Source: Lachnospiraceae bacterium
GTDB lineage: Bacteria; Bacillota; Clostridia; Lachnospirales; Lachnospiraceae
Assembly (NCBI GenBank): GCA_024403615.1
Contig: JAKSRM010000009.1
Span: forward strand, 1-64,000
Direction: 5' to 3'
DNA length: 64,000 nucleotides
The position numbers and the translations under genes were made by a program. Below, in pieces: positions 9,058-16,786 of the stretch; positions within the stretch are counted from its first letter, which is position 1; each line of letters begins with the position of its first letter. The notes beneath the pieces are model-generated. The model had not been told where the DNA came from and made no database searches. It worked only from the letters and a program-made list of their open reading frames with translations.

Positions 9058-10058
9058 TACTTCTCCCAGAATCCCGGAATGAATAAAGAACGGAACGTAT
9101 TTACGGAATAGAAATCGGTCATTCCGGAAATATAATCGCAAACAGCCCTCTCTGGTTCTACTTGCTTTTCTACCATTAGTTTCTTAATATCATCCGGTAA
9201 TTTTTCTTGATTCTCCATGTAATAGTCAAATAAGGTCTTTATCATGGAAATCGCTTTGGTTTCTTCAGATTTACAGGTTGGATTAAAATACAGATTATCA
9301 AACATGAACTGCCGTAAGTCCACCATTGCCTGAAAGGCTTCCTCCGACATTACTATATCCCCTGTATCTTTTGAAGATTCAATTATATTTTTGATTAAAA
9401 AGTCCAAACGGTCCTTTCTGGAAGAACCCAGAACTTTTGATATTTCTTTTGGAATATCTTCTTCACATAAAATTCCTGCCCGCATCGCATCATCCATATC
9501 ATGATTGATGTAAGCGATTTTATCGGCAAGCCTTACGATTCGCCCCTCTAAAGTAGAGGCCATCCCACTCATGCCGTGATTTAAAATTCCGTCTCTTACT
9601 TCCCAGGAAAGATTCAGACCTTCTCCATCTTTTTCCAGAAGATCCACTACGCGAAGGCTCTGTTCGTTATGTTTAAAATGATACTTCGCATTCAGAGCTC
9701 TCTCGCCGGCGTGGCCAAATGGCGTATGGCCTAAGTCATGACCTAAAGCAATGGCTTCCGTTAAGTCCTCATTCAACCAAAGACAAGTAGCTATGGAACG
9801 AGCAATCTGGGAAACTTCTAAGGTATGGGTTAGACGGGTACGATAATGGTCCCCGGTAGGCGCCAAAAATACCTGGGTTTTATGTTTCAGACGGCGGAAA
9901 GATTTGCAGTGGATGATTCGATCCCGGTCTCTCTGAAAGCAGGTACGAATATCACATTGCTCGATTTCCTTCTCGCGGCCCTTCGACTCCACGCTTTTTG
10001 CCGCATACGGGCTTAATTTTTCTAATTCAAATCGTTCTTTTTCTTCTCGAATCGTCAT
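9057..10058 (-). CDS. dgt: dGTPase-like HD-domain triphosphohydrolase
   Basis: A 333-residue HD-superfamily phosphohydrolase of the deoxyguanosinetriphosphate triphosphohydrolase-like family. The metal-binding HD signature is visible as RLTHTLEVSQIARSIA ... ALGHDLGHTPFGHAGE, followed by GILNHG and YINHDMDDA. Members hydrolyse dNTPs to deoxynucleoside and triphosphate; the exact substrate of this one is unknown. It directly precedes dnaG with a one-base overlap, a common arrangement in Clostridia that links dNTP control with priming. Upstream it is separated by two bases from the stop of the PGRRT-motif membrane protein, so all five genes are likely co-transcribed. Confidence 0.93.
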   Translation of the reverse strand: MTIREEKERFELEKLSPYAAKSVESKGREKEIEQCDIRTCFQRDRDRIIHCKSFRRLKHKTQVFLAPTGDHYRTRLTHTLEVSQIARSIATCLWLNEDLTEAIALGHDLGHTPFGHAGERALNAKYHFKHNEQSLRVVDLLEKDGEGLNLSWEVRDGILNHGMSGMASTLEGRIVRLADKIAYINHDMDDAMRAGILCEEDIPKEISKVLGSSRKDRLDFLIKNIIESSKDTGDIVMSEEAFQAMVDLRQFMFDNLYFNPTCKSEETKAISMIKTLFDYYMENQEKLPDDIKKLMVEKQVEPERAVCDYISGMTDFYSVNTFRSLFIPGFWEK

Positions 10059-10060
10059 TT

Positions 10061-11149
10061 TTATTGCTCTACAGCTTCATTGCTTAATACTGCATCTGTC
10101 ATGGACTGCATAACAATATAAAGATTTTTCAGTTCTTTATCACTGTTCAGAGCCTTGGTCAGAGCCTTGTCGGTTTCTTTCAGTTTCGAACGCATAGGTT
10201 CCATATAAGAAGCTAAGGTAACAAATCGGATAATTTCCGGATTCGTATACATATCCGATTTAATCTTTACAGAACCATCTTCTTCGGAATAGGTAATGTA
10301 AAAGCAATCAATGGATGGTGCCTGAGTTTTAATATTGTTAAACTTCACATTATTGCAAACAAATACTGCATATTCTTTTTCTTCAATTCCCTCAGTAAGA
10401 TAAATTTCAAGATCCGAATATTGCTCCACAATGGTAGAAACACCAGCTGATACATTTGCTCTCTCCGGATCATCAAACATCTTCTCCAGATCTGTCGTAT
10501 TTCCTGCACTGAGAGAGGTGTAATAATCTGTAAAGAACTGGTTTACCGGTTCAAGTTCACTTTGAACAATTTCCTGAGTTCTTAACTGGTCCATAAAGTT
10601 TTTACTACTTTTCTTTTCTTTTCCTGCCAGAAAAATAATACCAAAAACAATCGCTGCTATGATTACTACGATGGCAACAAGAATCGCAATAGCCTTTCCA
10701 CCCAGTCCGGAAGATTTTTTCTTTGGAGCTTTTTCTTTCTTTTCCGGAGTCTTTTCTGGTTCAACCGAAATTTCTGCCTGTTCTGTAGCAGCAGTTTCCG
10801 GTTCGTTCGCAGGAATTACAGGAGCAACTTCTACTTCCTGAATCATAGGCTCTTCCGTTGCTTTCTGTTCCTCACGATTGTTAACGATAGTTTCTTTCTC
10901 GGATACTCTATTATCTCTTCTACGAACGGAAGTCGGTCTCGTATTAGAAGAAGAGTCCTCACTGGATCTTCTCTCCACTCTTCTTGCCGTTCTGCGTCCC
11001 GGCATGGAACGAAGGGTCTGTTCGGATTCGCCTGTTTCAGCGGTCTTCGTTTCTTCCGTTTCTGAATTTCTTACAATATTTCTTTCTATTCTTCTACTAG
11101 TTCTGCGCCCTGGCATAGCCTGCGCAACATCTTTTTCTTCGATTTTCAC
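10061..11149 (-). CDS. Unknown single-pass membrane protein with duplicated PGRRTxRRxER motif
   Basis: A 362-residue protein I do not recognise. The first 150 residues are low-complexity and charged. A motif MPGRRT(S/A)RR(I/V)ER occurs twice, at residues 12-22 and 49-59, and an RRR cluster follows near residue 76, then a Pro/Glu/Lys-rich stretch. One membrane helix (about 153-176) separates this presumably cytoplasmic tail from an outside domain of about 185 residues beginning PVNQFFTDYYTSLSAGNTTDLEKMF, which resembles NTF2-like folds in length and pattern (inference). It is the first gene of the dgt-dnaG-rpoD-trmK operon. The overall plan (Arg-repeat tail, one helix, outside domain) matches the protein at 51061-52809, although the motifs differ. 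Confidence 0.75.
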   Translation of the reverse strand: MKIEEKDVAQAMPGRRTSRRIERNIVRNSETEETKTAETGESEQTLRSMPGRRTARRVERRSSEDSSSNTRPTSVRRRDNRVSEKETIVNNREEQKATEEPMIQEVEVAPVIPANEPETAATEQAEISVEPEKTPEKKEKAPKKKSSGLGGKAIAILVAIVVIIAAIVFGIIFLAGKEKKSSKNFMDQLRTQEIVQSELEPVNQFFTDYYTSLSAGNTTDLEKMFDDPERANVSAGVSTIVEQYSDLEIYLTEGIEEKEYAVFVCNNVKFNNIKTQAPSIDCFYITYSEEDGSVKIKSDMYTNPEIIRFVTLASYMEPMRSKLKETDKALTKALNSDKELKNLYIVMQSMTDAVLSNEAVEQ

Positions 11150-11232
11150 TTACAATCCTCCAATTTAGCACGTTATAGTTTATCAAAGTAACTTGCAAAA
11201 ATCAAATAAAATAAGGGGGTTTCAGGGATTGT

Positions 11233-11276
11233 TAACAAAAAAAACACAGGTTACAGCGTTCCGCCGCAACCTGTGT
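11233..11276 (-). terminator. Terminator of upp
   Basis: On the minus strand, about 20 bases past the upp stop, a 9-bp stem ACACAGGTT / AACCTGTGT with a GC-rich apical part is followed by eight T residues. It separates upp from the next operon. Confidence 0.9.
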
Positions 11277-11296
11277 CATAAAAAACTAAATTTTTA

Positions 11297-11917
11297 TCAG
11301 TCTGTACCGAATAATCTGTCGCCTGCATCTCCAAGACCAGGAACAATATATCCTCTTTCATTTAAGCGCTCATCCAAAGCTGCTAAAGTAATATCAACAT
11401 CCGGATGATCTCTTTCAATTCTTTCAACGCCTTCTGGAACACCTACTAAGCAAACCAGAAGAATTTTCTTTGCTCCACGTTTTTTAATGTTGGTAATCGC
11501 TGCAGAAGCACTTCCACCAGTAGCCAGCATAGGGTCAGTAACGATAACAATAGAATTTTCCATTCCCTTTGGAAATCTTGCATAATACTCATGAGGTTCC
11601 AAAGTTTCCTCATCTCTGTACATTCCGATATGGCCGATTTTCGCGGTTGGAATAATATCACGGAAGCCATCTACTAATCCGATTCCTGCTCTTAAGATAG
11701 GAACAAGAACAATTTGCTCTGCCATCTCGTATCCAACGGTCTCACAGATTGGAGTCTTGATAGGTTTTTCTTTAATTGGAACATTTCTGGTTACTTCATA
11801 AGCCATTAATTTTGCGATTTCATCCAGGTTCTGTTTGAAAATATAAGTAGAAGTATCTTCTTCTCTCATAATGCTGAGTTTATGTTTAATCAAAGAATGA
11901 TTTAATACTGTTAACAT
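11297..11917 (-). CDS. upp: Uracil phosphoribosyltransferase
   Basis: Pyrimidine salvage enzyme that makes UMP from uracil and PRPP. At 206 residues it is full length; the PRPP-binding loop [16 protein letters not shown], the [13 protein letters not shown] segment and the C-terminal uracil-binding [14 protein letters not shown] are intact. AGGAGG stands just before the ATG. It is a single-gene unit: its own promoter (TTGCAA-17-TAAACT) lies upstream and a strong terminator follows. The promoter's -10 is covered by a perfect inverted repeat, suggesting repression. Confidence 0.97.
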   Translation of the reverse strand: MLTVLNHSLIKHKLSIMREEDTSTYIFKQNLDEIAKLMAYEVTRNVPIKEKPIKTPICETVGYEMAEQIVLVPILRAGIGLVDGFRDIIPTAKIGHIGMYRDEETLEPHEYYARFPKGMENSIVIVTDPMLATGGSASAAITNIKKRGAKKILLVCLVGVPEGVERIERDHPDVDITLAALDERLNERGYIVPGLGDAGDRLFGTD

Positions 11918-11948
11918 TTTTTCCTCCTAAAATTTAGCTGAACTATAT

Positions 11949-11984
11949 TGCTAAAAGTTTAGCACCTTGGCTATCGTATTGCAA
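11949..11984 (-). promoter_or_regulatory. upp promoter with palindromic operator candidate
   Basis: Minus strand: -35 TTGCAA (11984-11979), 17-base spacer, -10 TAAACT (11961-11956). A perfect 7-bp inverted repeat TGCTAAA-AG-TTTAGCA (11949-11964) covers the -10 box. A repressor bound there would block the polymerase. No regulator is assigned. Confidence 0.6.
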
Positions 11985-11988
11985 CAAT

Positions 11989-12021
11989 AAAGAACAGCCG
12001 TCAAAATAACAGCTGTTCTTT
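11989..12021 (-). terminator. Hairpin between the RHH gene and upp, probable terminator
   Basis: A 10-bp perfect stem (AAAGAACAGC / GCTGTTCTTT) with a 13-base loop, 70 bases after the ribbon-helix-helix gene stop. The following bases on the minus strand are only moderately T-rich, so efficiency is uncertain. Confidence 0.5.
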
Positions 12022-12092
12022 CTTGTCGTATTCATGTTCTCAATTTTTATTTTTATTATTGGGGGAAAAGGTATCACTTTATTCTTCCGATT

Positions 12093-12260
12093 TTATTTTT
12101 CTTTCATCGCCTCTACTTTCTGCAAGGTTTCTTTGTAATCCATTTCAATCTGGTCCAGAATCATTTCCCGGATAAAGGAAGAAACGGTCTTGCCTTTTCT
12201 GTTCGCACACTGCTTTACTAATTCGCCGTCGGTTTCCGACAGTCTTAATGAAATAACCAT
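12093..12260 (-). CDS. Ribbon-helix-helix DNA-binding protein (orphan antitoxin-like)
   Basis: A 55-residue protein starting MVISLRLSETDGELVKQCANRKGKTVSSFIREMILDQIE, the typical beta-strand plus helix-turn-helix order of MetJ/Arc (RHH) proteins related to RelB/DUF6290 antitoxins. Two ATG codons lie behind AGGAGG (AGGAGGTAATGATAATGG); the second, at 12260, has the normal 8-base spacing and gives the canonical N-terminus. No toxin gene is adjacent: the gene is flanked by upp and, divergently, by the LCP gene. It may be a free-standing regulator. A direct repeat ATGAATGG spaced 21 bp in the shared upstream region is a possible binding site. Confidence 0.8.
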   Translation of the reverse strand: MVISLRLSETDGELVKQCANRKGKTVSSFIREMILDQIEMDYKETLQKVEAMKEK

Positions 12261-12331
12261 TATCATTACCTCCTGTGTTTTTGGTAGAACGGAATGTAAC
12301 ACACCTTATACAGAAATAGGGAAAAAATGAT

Positions 12332-12406
12332 ATGAATGGCGAAAAAAATGTAATGAATGGACAATCTACAATAAACTTGCCTTTCTCCCAGAGAATCCCC
12401 TATAAT
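12332..12406 (+). promoter_or_regulatory. Intergenic control region: ATGAATGG direct repeats and LCP promoter
   Basis: Two copies of ATGAATGG (12332-12339 and 12353-12360) are spaced 21 bp, two helical turns, as RHH proteins often require. Downstream lies a plus-strand promoter-like pair TTGCCT (12377-12382) and TATAAT (12401-12406), spacer 18, about 80 bases before the LCP start. The region lies between the divergent RHH and LCP genes. Confidence 0.45.
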
Positions 12407-12487
12407 AATAAGTTGATAAATTAACTAAATAATCACATTTAAAATATATACTTTTAATCTATTTATTGAATTAGCTAGGGGTTTTAT

Positions 12488-14827
12488 ATGACTGATAGAA
12501 ATAGTAAAAGCAGAAGTAAGGGACTGAATGTTCTCGGTGGTGATGAATTAAGAGGTGGTCGTTCCACCTATCGTGCAAGAGCAAAATCTTCCAAGAGCGA
12601 CTTAAGCGTTCCTTTATCAACCCGTCAAAAGAAATACAGTAGCCTTCATCAGGGTCTTGCAGATAGTTATGATTATTATGCAGACTCTAAAACCTCGCAT
12701 TCCCGTAAAGTTGAAAAAGCGGATCTGGACGCCTTCTTGTATGAAAACGAATATTTTGATGAACCAGAATATGAAGAGCCAGAAGCTTTTGACGATGAAT
12801 ATGATTATTCGGACTATGAGGACTTCGATGAGGACTATTACGAAGATGATTATGAGGACTTCGACGATTATGACGAAGACTCCGAATACTCTGATAAAAA
12901 AAGAAAAAAGAGTTCCGTAAAAAAGACAACAAAAAAAGCTGAGAAAAAGGGGAAACAGAAAACCGATATTTTTGCCATTATCGTTCTTGCCCTTCAGGCC
13001 ATCTTGTCCATCGGTTTCATTATCGTTTTAGCAAAACTTAATGTACTTCCTGCTGGATGGTTTATCGCTGTAATTGCAGTTTTAGTAATTTTATGGGGAG
13101 TTGTTTTCCTGACTCAGTTCAAGGGTCGAAAAAAGCTGCCTCTGATTGGCAAAATATTCAGCATTCTCCTTTGCATTATTCTAGCAATTGGAAACTATTA
13201 TGTAATTATTACGAATAAGGCGATTGATATCGTTACCGACGAAACCGTCTACAACTATACTTATCTGGATGTTGTTGTATTAAAAGATGACCCTGCACAG
13301 GATATTAAAGACGCGAAGGATTATACCTTTGGTACCCAGGCTACTTATCAGCCTTTAAATCTCAACCAGACGATTACAGAAATTGAAAATGACATTGGGT
13401 CATCTATTGAAACAAAAGATTATGACACCGTATTAGAGCAGGCCGACGCCCTTTATTCCAAAGAAGTTCCGGCGATTATCTACAACCGCAACTTTAAGGG
13501 AACCATTATTGAGAAGCACGAAAACTTTGAAGAAGACGTCCGAATCATCAAAACGGTTACCATAAAAGAAGAACTGAACATTAAATCAAACAGTAATGTC
13601 GATGTTACAACTCAGCCATTCCTCTTCTATATCAGTGGAAATGATGAATATGGAGAACTGACGATTGAAGGACGTAGCGATGTAAATATGCTGGTTGCAG
13701 TTAATCCAAATTCTCGTCAGGTTCTTATGATTACCACTCCACGTGATTATTATGTAGAACTTCCAGGCGTATCCAACGGAACAAGAGACAAACTTACTCA
13801 TGCCGGTGTATATGGAACCCAGTGTCAGTTAGACACTTTAGAAGAATTGTATGGCTACCCAATCGACTATTATTGCAAGGTCAACTTCTCTTCCCTTATC
13901 GATATCGTTGACGCAATTGGCGGTGTCGACGTTTATAACGAGCAGGAATTTGAATTTGATAATAGTGATGGTTTGATTTTTGAAGAAGGTTGGCTGCATT
14001 TAGGTGGTTACCGGGCCCTTTGCTTCTGCCGTGAGAGAAACAGCTTTGCGGATGGTGATTTTGCCCGCGCCAGACATCAGCAAGCAGTAATCGAAGCTAT
14101 CATCAATAAGCTTCTTTCCACAACTGGTTTTTCCGCATATTCCCAGTTGATAAAAACGTTGGAAAGCTGCTGCGTAACGAATATGCCAAAAGACAGTATT
14201 TCCGCCCTTGTAAAGAAACAGCTGGCAGAAGGAGGAAGTTGGACCATTTCCAAAGCCTCCGCAGAAGGCGAAGGTTATTCCCAGACGACCTGGTCTATGG
14301 GTGATATGGCATTGGATGTAGTCATTCCTTATGCACAGTCTCTTCGCAATATTACTTCTATGTTAGACCAGCTTTATAATGGGGAAGCAGTTACAGTTCT
14401 TCAATTAGGCGACAATGATGACTACTCTCTGATCGTCCAGCCTGGTCCAGTACCAGAACAACCAGAACGGGATGAAGATGGAAATACCATTAAGCGTATC
14501 AAATTAGTGGATGGAAACGGTGTAGAATTCGGTGAAAGAATTCAGCATATTGACCCAGATACGGAAAAAGTAGTTCGGGAAGAACTGGTAGATTCCGACG
14601 GAAATCCTCTCTCGGAAGAAGAAGTGGAAGAACGTATGAATGCCGACATTACCGAAGACAATCCAGATATTGACAATCCTGACGACGATGGCGATACCGA
14701 TGATCCAGACGCTGACGACAGTGGTGACGGTGATGAAGGCGACGAAGGTGGCGAAGGTGGCGATGAAGCCGGCAACGACGAAGGTGGCGACGAAGGCGAT
14801 GAAGGCGGCGAAGAAACCGACGAATAA
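12488..14827 (+). CDS. LytR-CpsA-Psr (LCP) family cell-wall glycopolymer transferase
   Basis: A 779-residue LCP protein; the family attaches anionic polymers from undecaprenyl phosphate carriers to peptidoglycan on the outer membrane face. The cytoplasmic tail (1-160) contains a D/E/Y-rich block (about residues 78-137) followed by a Lys-rich patch. Three hydrophobic segments follow (about 160-250). The LCP domain (about 395-560) shows MLVAVNPNSRQVLMITTPRDYYV, GTRDKLTHAGVYG, IDIVDAIGGVDV, and the Arg-rich catalytic stretch CFCRERNSFADGDFARARHQQ. The last 60-90 residues are almost only D, E and G. It is longer than the usual 300-500 residues because of both acidic ends. No wall-polymer genes are adjacent. 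Confidence 0.93.
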   Translation: MTDRNSKSRSKGLNVLGGDELRGGRSTYRARAKSSKSDLSVPLSTRQKKYSSLHQGLADSYDYYADSKTSHSRKVEKADLDAFLYENEYFDEPEYEEPEAFDDEYDYSDYEDFDEDYYEDDYEDFDDYDEDSEYSDKKRKKSSVKKTTKKAEKKGKQKTDIFAIIVLALQAILSIGFIIVLAKLNVLPAGWFIAVIAVLVILWGVVFLTQFKGRKKLPLIGKIFSILLCIILAIGNYYVIITNKAIDIVTDETVYNYTYLDVVVLKDDPAQDIKDAKDYTFGTQATYQPLNLNQTITEIENDIGSSIETKDYDTVLEQADALYSKEVPAIIYNRNFKGTIIEKHENFEEDVRIIKTVTIKEELNIKSNSNVDVTTQPFLFYISGNDEYGELTIEGRSDVNMLVAVNPNSRQVLMITTPRDYYVELPGVSNGTRDKLTHAGVYGTQCQLDTLEELYGYPIDYYCKVNFSSLIDIVDAIGGVDVYNEQEFEFDNSDGLIFEEGWLHLGGYRALCFCRERNSFADGDFARARHQQAVIEAIINKLLSTTGFSAYSQLIKTLESCCVTNMPKDSISALVKKQLAEGGSWTISKASAEGEGYSQTTWSMGDMALDVVIPYAQSLRNITSMLDQLYNGEAVTVLQLGDNDDYSLIVQPGPVPEQPERDEDGNTIKRIKLVDGNGVEFGERIQHIDPDTEKVVREELVDSDGNPLSEEEVEERMNADITEDNPDIDNPDDDGDTDDPDADDSGDGDEGDEGGEGGDEAGNDEGGDEGDEGGEETDE

Positions 14828-14844
14828 GATGTAAGGGTGTTGAT

Positions 14845-14961
14845 ATGAAAAAGAAAAAAATAAAACAAATTAAAAATATTACGGCTCTTAGCATTTCACT
14901 GCTTTTTATGGCCGGCCTCGTAGTTTTAAATATTATTGAAGAGAAAAAAGAATCAAAATAA
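14845..14961 (+). CDS. Small single-helix membrane protein (38 residues)
   Basis: An open frame of 38 codons begins 17 bases after the LCP stop with AGGGTG upstream of ATG. It encodes a Lys-rich start (MKKKKIKQIKN), one hydrophobic helix (about 12-30, ITALSISLLFMAGLVVLNII) and a charged end EEKKESK. This positive-inside layout and its placement before the shared terminator suggest a real small protein co-transcribed with the LCP gene. No family recognised. Confidence 0.5.
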   Translation: MKKKKIKQIKNITALSISLLFMAGLVVLNIIEEKKESK

Positions 14962-14981
14962 TACTCAAGTATCTTAATAAG

Positions 14982-15013
14982 AAAGGCATGCTTTTGAAGC
15001 ATGCCTTTTCTTT
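14982..15013. terminator. Bidirectional terminator between the LCP unit and the GGGtGRT operon
   Basis: A perfect 10-bp stem AAAGGCATGC / GCATGCCTTT with a 7-base loop, T-rich on the plus side (TTTTCTTTT) and A-rich on the other, between convergent genes. Confidence 0.85.
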
Positions 15014-15036
15014 TACCTTTTCTTTTGAAAATCAAT

Positions 15037-16035
15037 TTATTTCATGGCTTCCGCTACGGCTACCGCTACCGCTACCGTTGCTCCAACCATTGGGTTATTT
15101 CCCATTCCGATCAGGCCCATCATTTCTACATGAGCAGGTACAGAAGATGATCCTGCGAACTGCGCATCACTATGCATACGGCCCATCGTATCCGTCATAC
15201 CATAAGAAGCAGGTCCTGCTGCCATATTGTCCGGATGAAGAGTCCTTCCAGTTCCACCACCAGAAGCTACGGAAAAGTACTTCTTTCCCATTTCAATACA
15301 TTCTTTTTTGTAAGTTCCTGCAACTGGATGCTGGAAACGGGTTGGATTTGTGGAGTTTCCGGTAATAGAAACGTCTACTCCCTCTTTATGCATAATGGCT
15401 ACGCCTTCTACAACATCGTTTGCACCATAGCAATTTACCTGTCCACGAACGCCATCGGAATAAGAGGTTCTGGAGATTTCCTTCAGAGTTCCCGTCTTGT
15501 AATCCATTTCAGTCTGAACATAGGTAAATCCATTAATACGAGAAATAATTTTCGCCGCATCTTTTCCTAAGCCGTTTAAAATAATACGGAGAGGTTTTGT
15601 TCTAACACGGTTTGCCTTTTCTGCTATACCGATAGCACCTTCTGCTGCCGCAAAGCTTTCATGGCCAGCTAAAAATGCAAAGCATTCGGTTTCTTCTTCC
15701 AAAAGCATTTTTCCTAAATTACCATGACCTAAACCTACTTTACGCTGATCTGCAACACTTCCAGGAATACAGAATGCCTGAAGGCCTTCTCCTAAAGTTG
15801 CTGCAATATCTGCTGCTCGAGTCTGTCCTTTTTTGATTGCTAATGCAGCGCCTACGGTATAAGCCCAGCATGCATTTTCAAAACAGATTGGCTGAATTGC
15901 TTTTACCTGGTCATAAATGTTCAAACCTTTGTCTTTGGTAATCTGCTCTGCCTCTTCCAGAGAAGAGATTCCATACTGCTCTAAAACTTTATTTATCTGA
16001 TCAATACGTCTTTCATAAGACTCAAATAATGCCAT
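15037..16035 (-). CDS. GGGtGRT protein (function unknown)
   Basis: A 332-residue protein of the family named for its GGGtGRT motif, seen here as GGGTGRT at residues 259-265 within FSVASGGGTGRTLHPD. The family is widespread in Clostridia and has no established activity. Other features are several scattered Cys residues (51, 56, 89, 118, 202, 246), a glycine-rich KVGLGHGNLGKMLLEEETECFAFLAGHESFAAAEGA segment, and a C-terminal PMVGATVAVAVAVAEAMK. No signal peptide is seen, so it is probably cytoplasmic. It begins 15 bases after the stop of a NifU/IscU-like scaffold gene, its usual neighbour, suggesting a joint role involving an iron-sulfur cluster or a cysteine-bound intermediate (inference). Confidence 0.9.
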   Translation of the reverse strand: MALFESYERRIDQINKVLEQYGISSLEEAEQITKDKGLNIYDQVKAIQPICFENACWAYTVGAALAIKKGQTRAADIAATLGEGLQAFCIPGSVADQRKVGLGHGNLGKMLLEEETECFAFLAGHESFAAAEGAIGIAEKANRVRTKPLRIILNGLGKDAAKIISRINGFTYVQTEMDYKTGTLKEISRTSYSDGVRGQVNCYGANDVVEGVAIMHKEGVDVSITGNSTNPTRFQHPVAGTYKKECIEMGKKYFSVASGGGTGRTLHPDNMAAGPASYGMTDTMGRMHSDAQFAGSSSVPAHVEMMGLIGMGNNPMVGATVAVAVAVAEAMK

Positions 16036-16050
16036 AATCTCTCCTCCTTC

Positions 16051-16743
16051 CTATTCCATTCTCGGGTCAATTAATTTCACTGCATCATCTACGCGGCCAT
16101 ATTGACCTTTCGCCTTTTCCCATGCCGTATTTGGATCATCGCCTTTTTTAATAAAATCTGTCATCTTTCCAAGGTTTACAAACTGATAACCGATAATTTC
16201 ATCATGCTCATCTAACGCTATTTTCGTTACATAGCCTTCGGTCATTTCCAGATATCTAGGACCTTTTGCCTTTGTACCATACATCGTACCAATCTGGCTT
16301 CTTAAACCTTTGCCTAAATCCTCAAGACCCGCGCCGATTGGAAGTCCTCCTTCTGAGAATGCCGTCTGGCTTCTACCATAAACGATTTGGAGGAATAACT
16401 CTCTCATAGCAGTATTGATAGCGTCACATACTAAATCGGTATTTAAAGCTTCTAAAATCGTCTTTCCCGGAAGGATTTCTGCTGCCATGGCTGCAGAATG
16501 CGTCATTCCAGAACAGCCTAAGGTCTCAACTAAGGCTTCTTCAATAATTCCGTTTTTTACATTTAAGGTAAGTTTACAGGTTCCCTGCTGAGGAGCACAC
16601 CAACCAACGCCATGGGTAAGACCGCTGATATCGGTAACTTCCTTCGCTTTTGTCCATTCTCCTTCCTGTGGAATCGGAGCCGGACCATGATTTGCACCGC
16701 TTGCTACGGGACACATCAGTTCAACTTCTTTTGAGTAAATCAT
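16051..16743 (-). CDS. NifU/IscU-like iron-sulfur scaffold-type protein paired with the GGGtGRT protein
   Basis: A 230-residue protein annotated in related genomes as an Fe-S cluster assembly scaffold. The visible IscU-like element is LVETLGCSGMTHSAAMAAEIL, with Cys 77 in the place of the second scaffold Cys; further Cys at 11, 49, 56 and 106 could be ligands. It is larger than IscU (about 130 residues): the N-terminal VELMCPVASGANHGPAP and the C-terminal 90 residues are specific to this family. AGGAGGATAAATA precedes the ATG. It lies 43 bases downstream of dut and directly upstream of the GGGtGRT gene. No IscS/SufS-type desulfurase is nearby, so a role in general cluster assembly is not demonstrated. 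Confidence 0.85.
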   Translation of the reverse strand: MIYSKEVELMCPVASGANHGPAPIPQEGEWTKAKEVTDISGLTHGVGWCAPQQGTCKLTLNVKNGIIEEALVETLGCSGMTHSAAMAAEILPGKTILEALNTDLVCDAINTAMRELFLQIVYGRSQTAFSEGGLPIGAGLEDLGKGLRSQIGTMYGTKAKGPRYLEMTEGYVTKIALDEHDEIIGYQFVNLGKMTDFIKKGDDPNTAWEKAKGQYGRVDDAVKLIDPRME

Positions 16744-16767
16744 TATTTATCCTCCTAAACAAATGCC

Positions 16768-16783
16768 ATAACAGCATTGTTAT
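16768..16783. repeat. Short palindrome between dut and the scaffold gene
   Basis: ATAACA-GCAT-TGTTAT, 6-bp perfect arms, in the 43-base gap upstream of the scaffold gene. No T-run follows, so it may be an operator or mRNA hairpin rather than a terminator. Confidence 0.35.
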
Positions 16784-16786
16784 TTT

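Noticed and set aside
11167-11232. Promoter for the PGRRT-rpoD operon
   Set aside because: A TATAAC-like -10 is visible but no -35 with normal spacing, so I do not list a defined promoter, although one must exist nearby.
14542-14868. Minus-strand Ser/Pro-rich frame opposite the LCP C-terminus
   Set aside because: Produced by the Asp/Glu/Gly repeat codons of the sense gene; no initiation signal and low complexity.
16768-16783. Palindrome after dut as a terminator
   Set aside because: The stem has only 6 bp, is A/T-rich and lacks a T-run; kept only as a weak palindrome.
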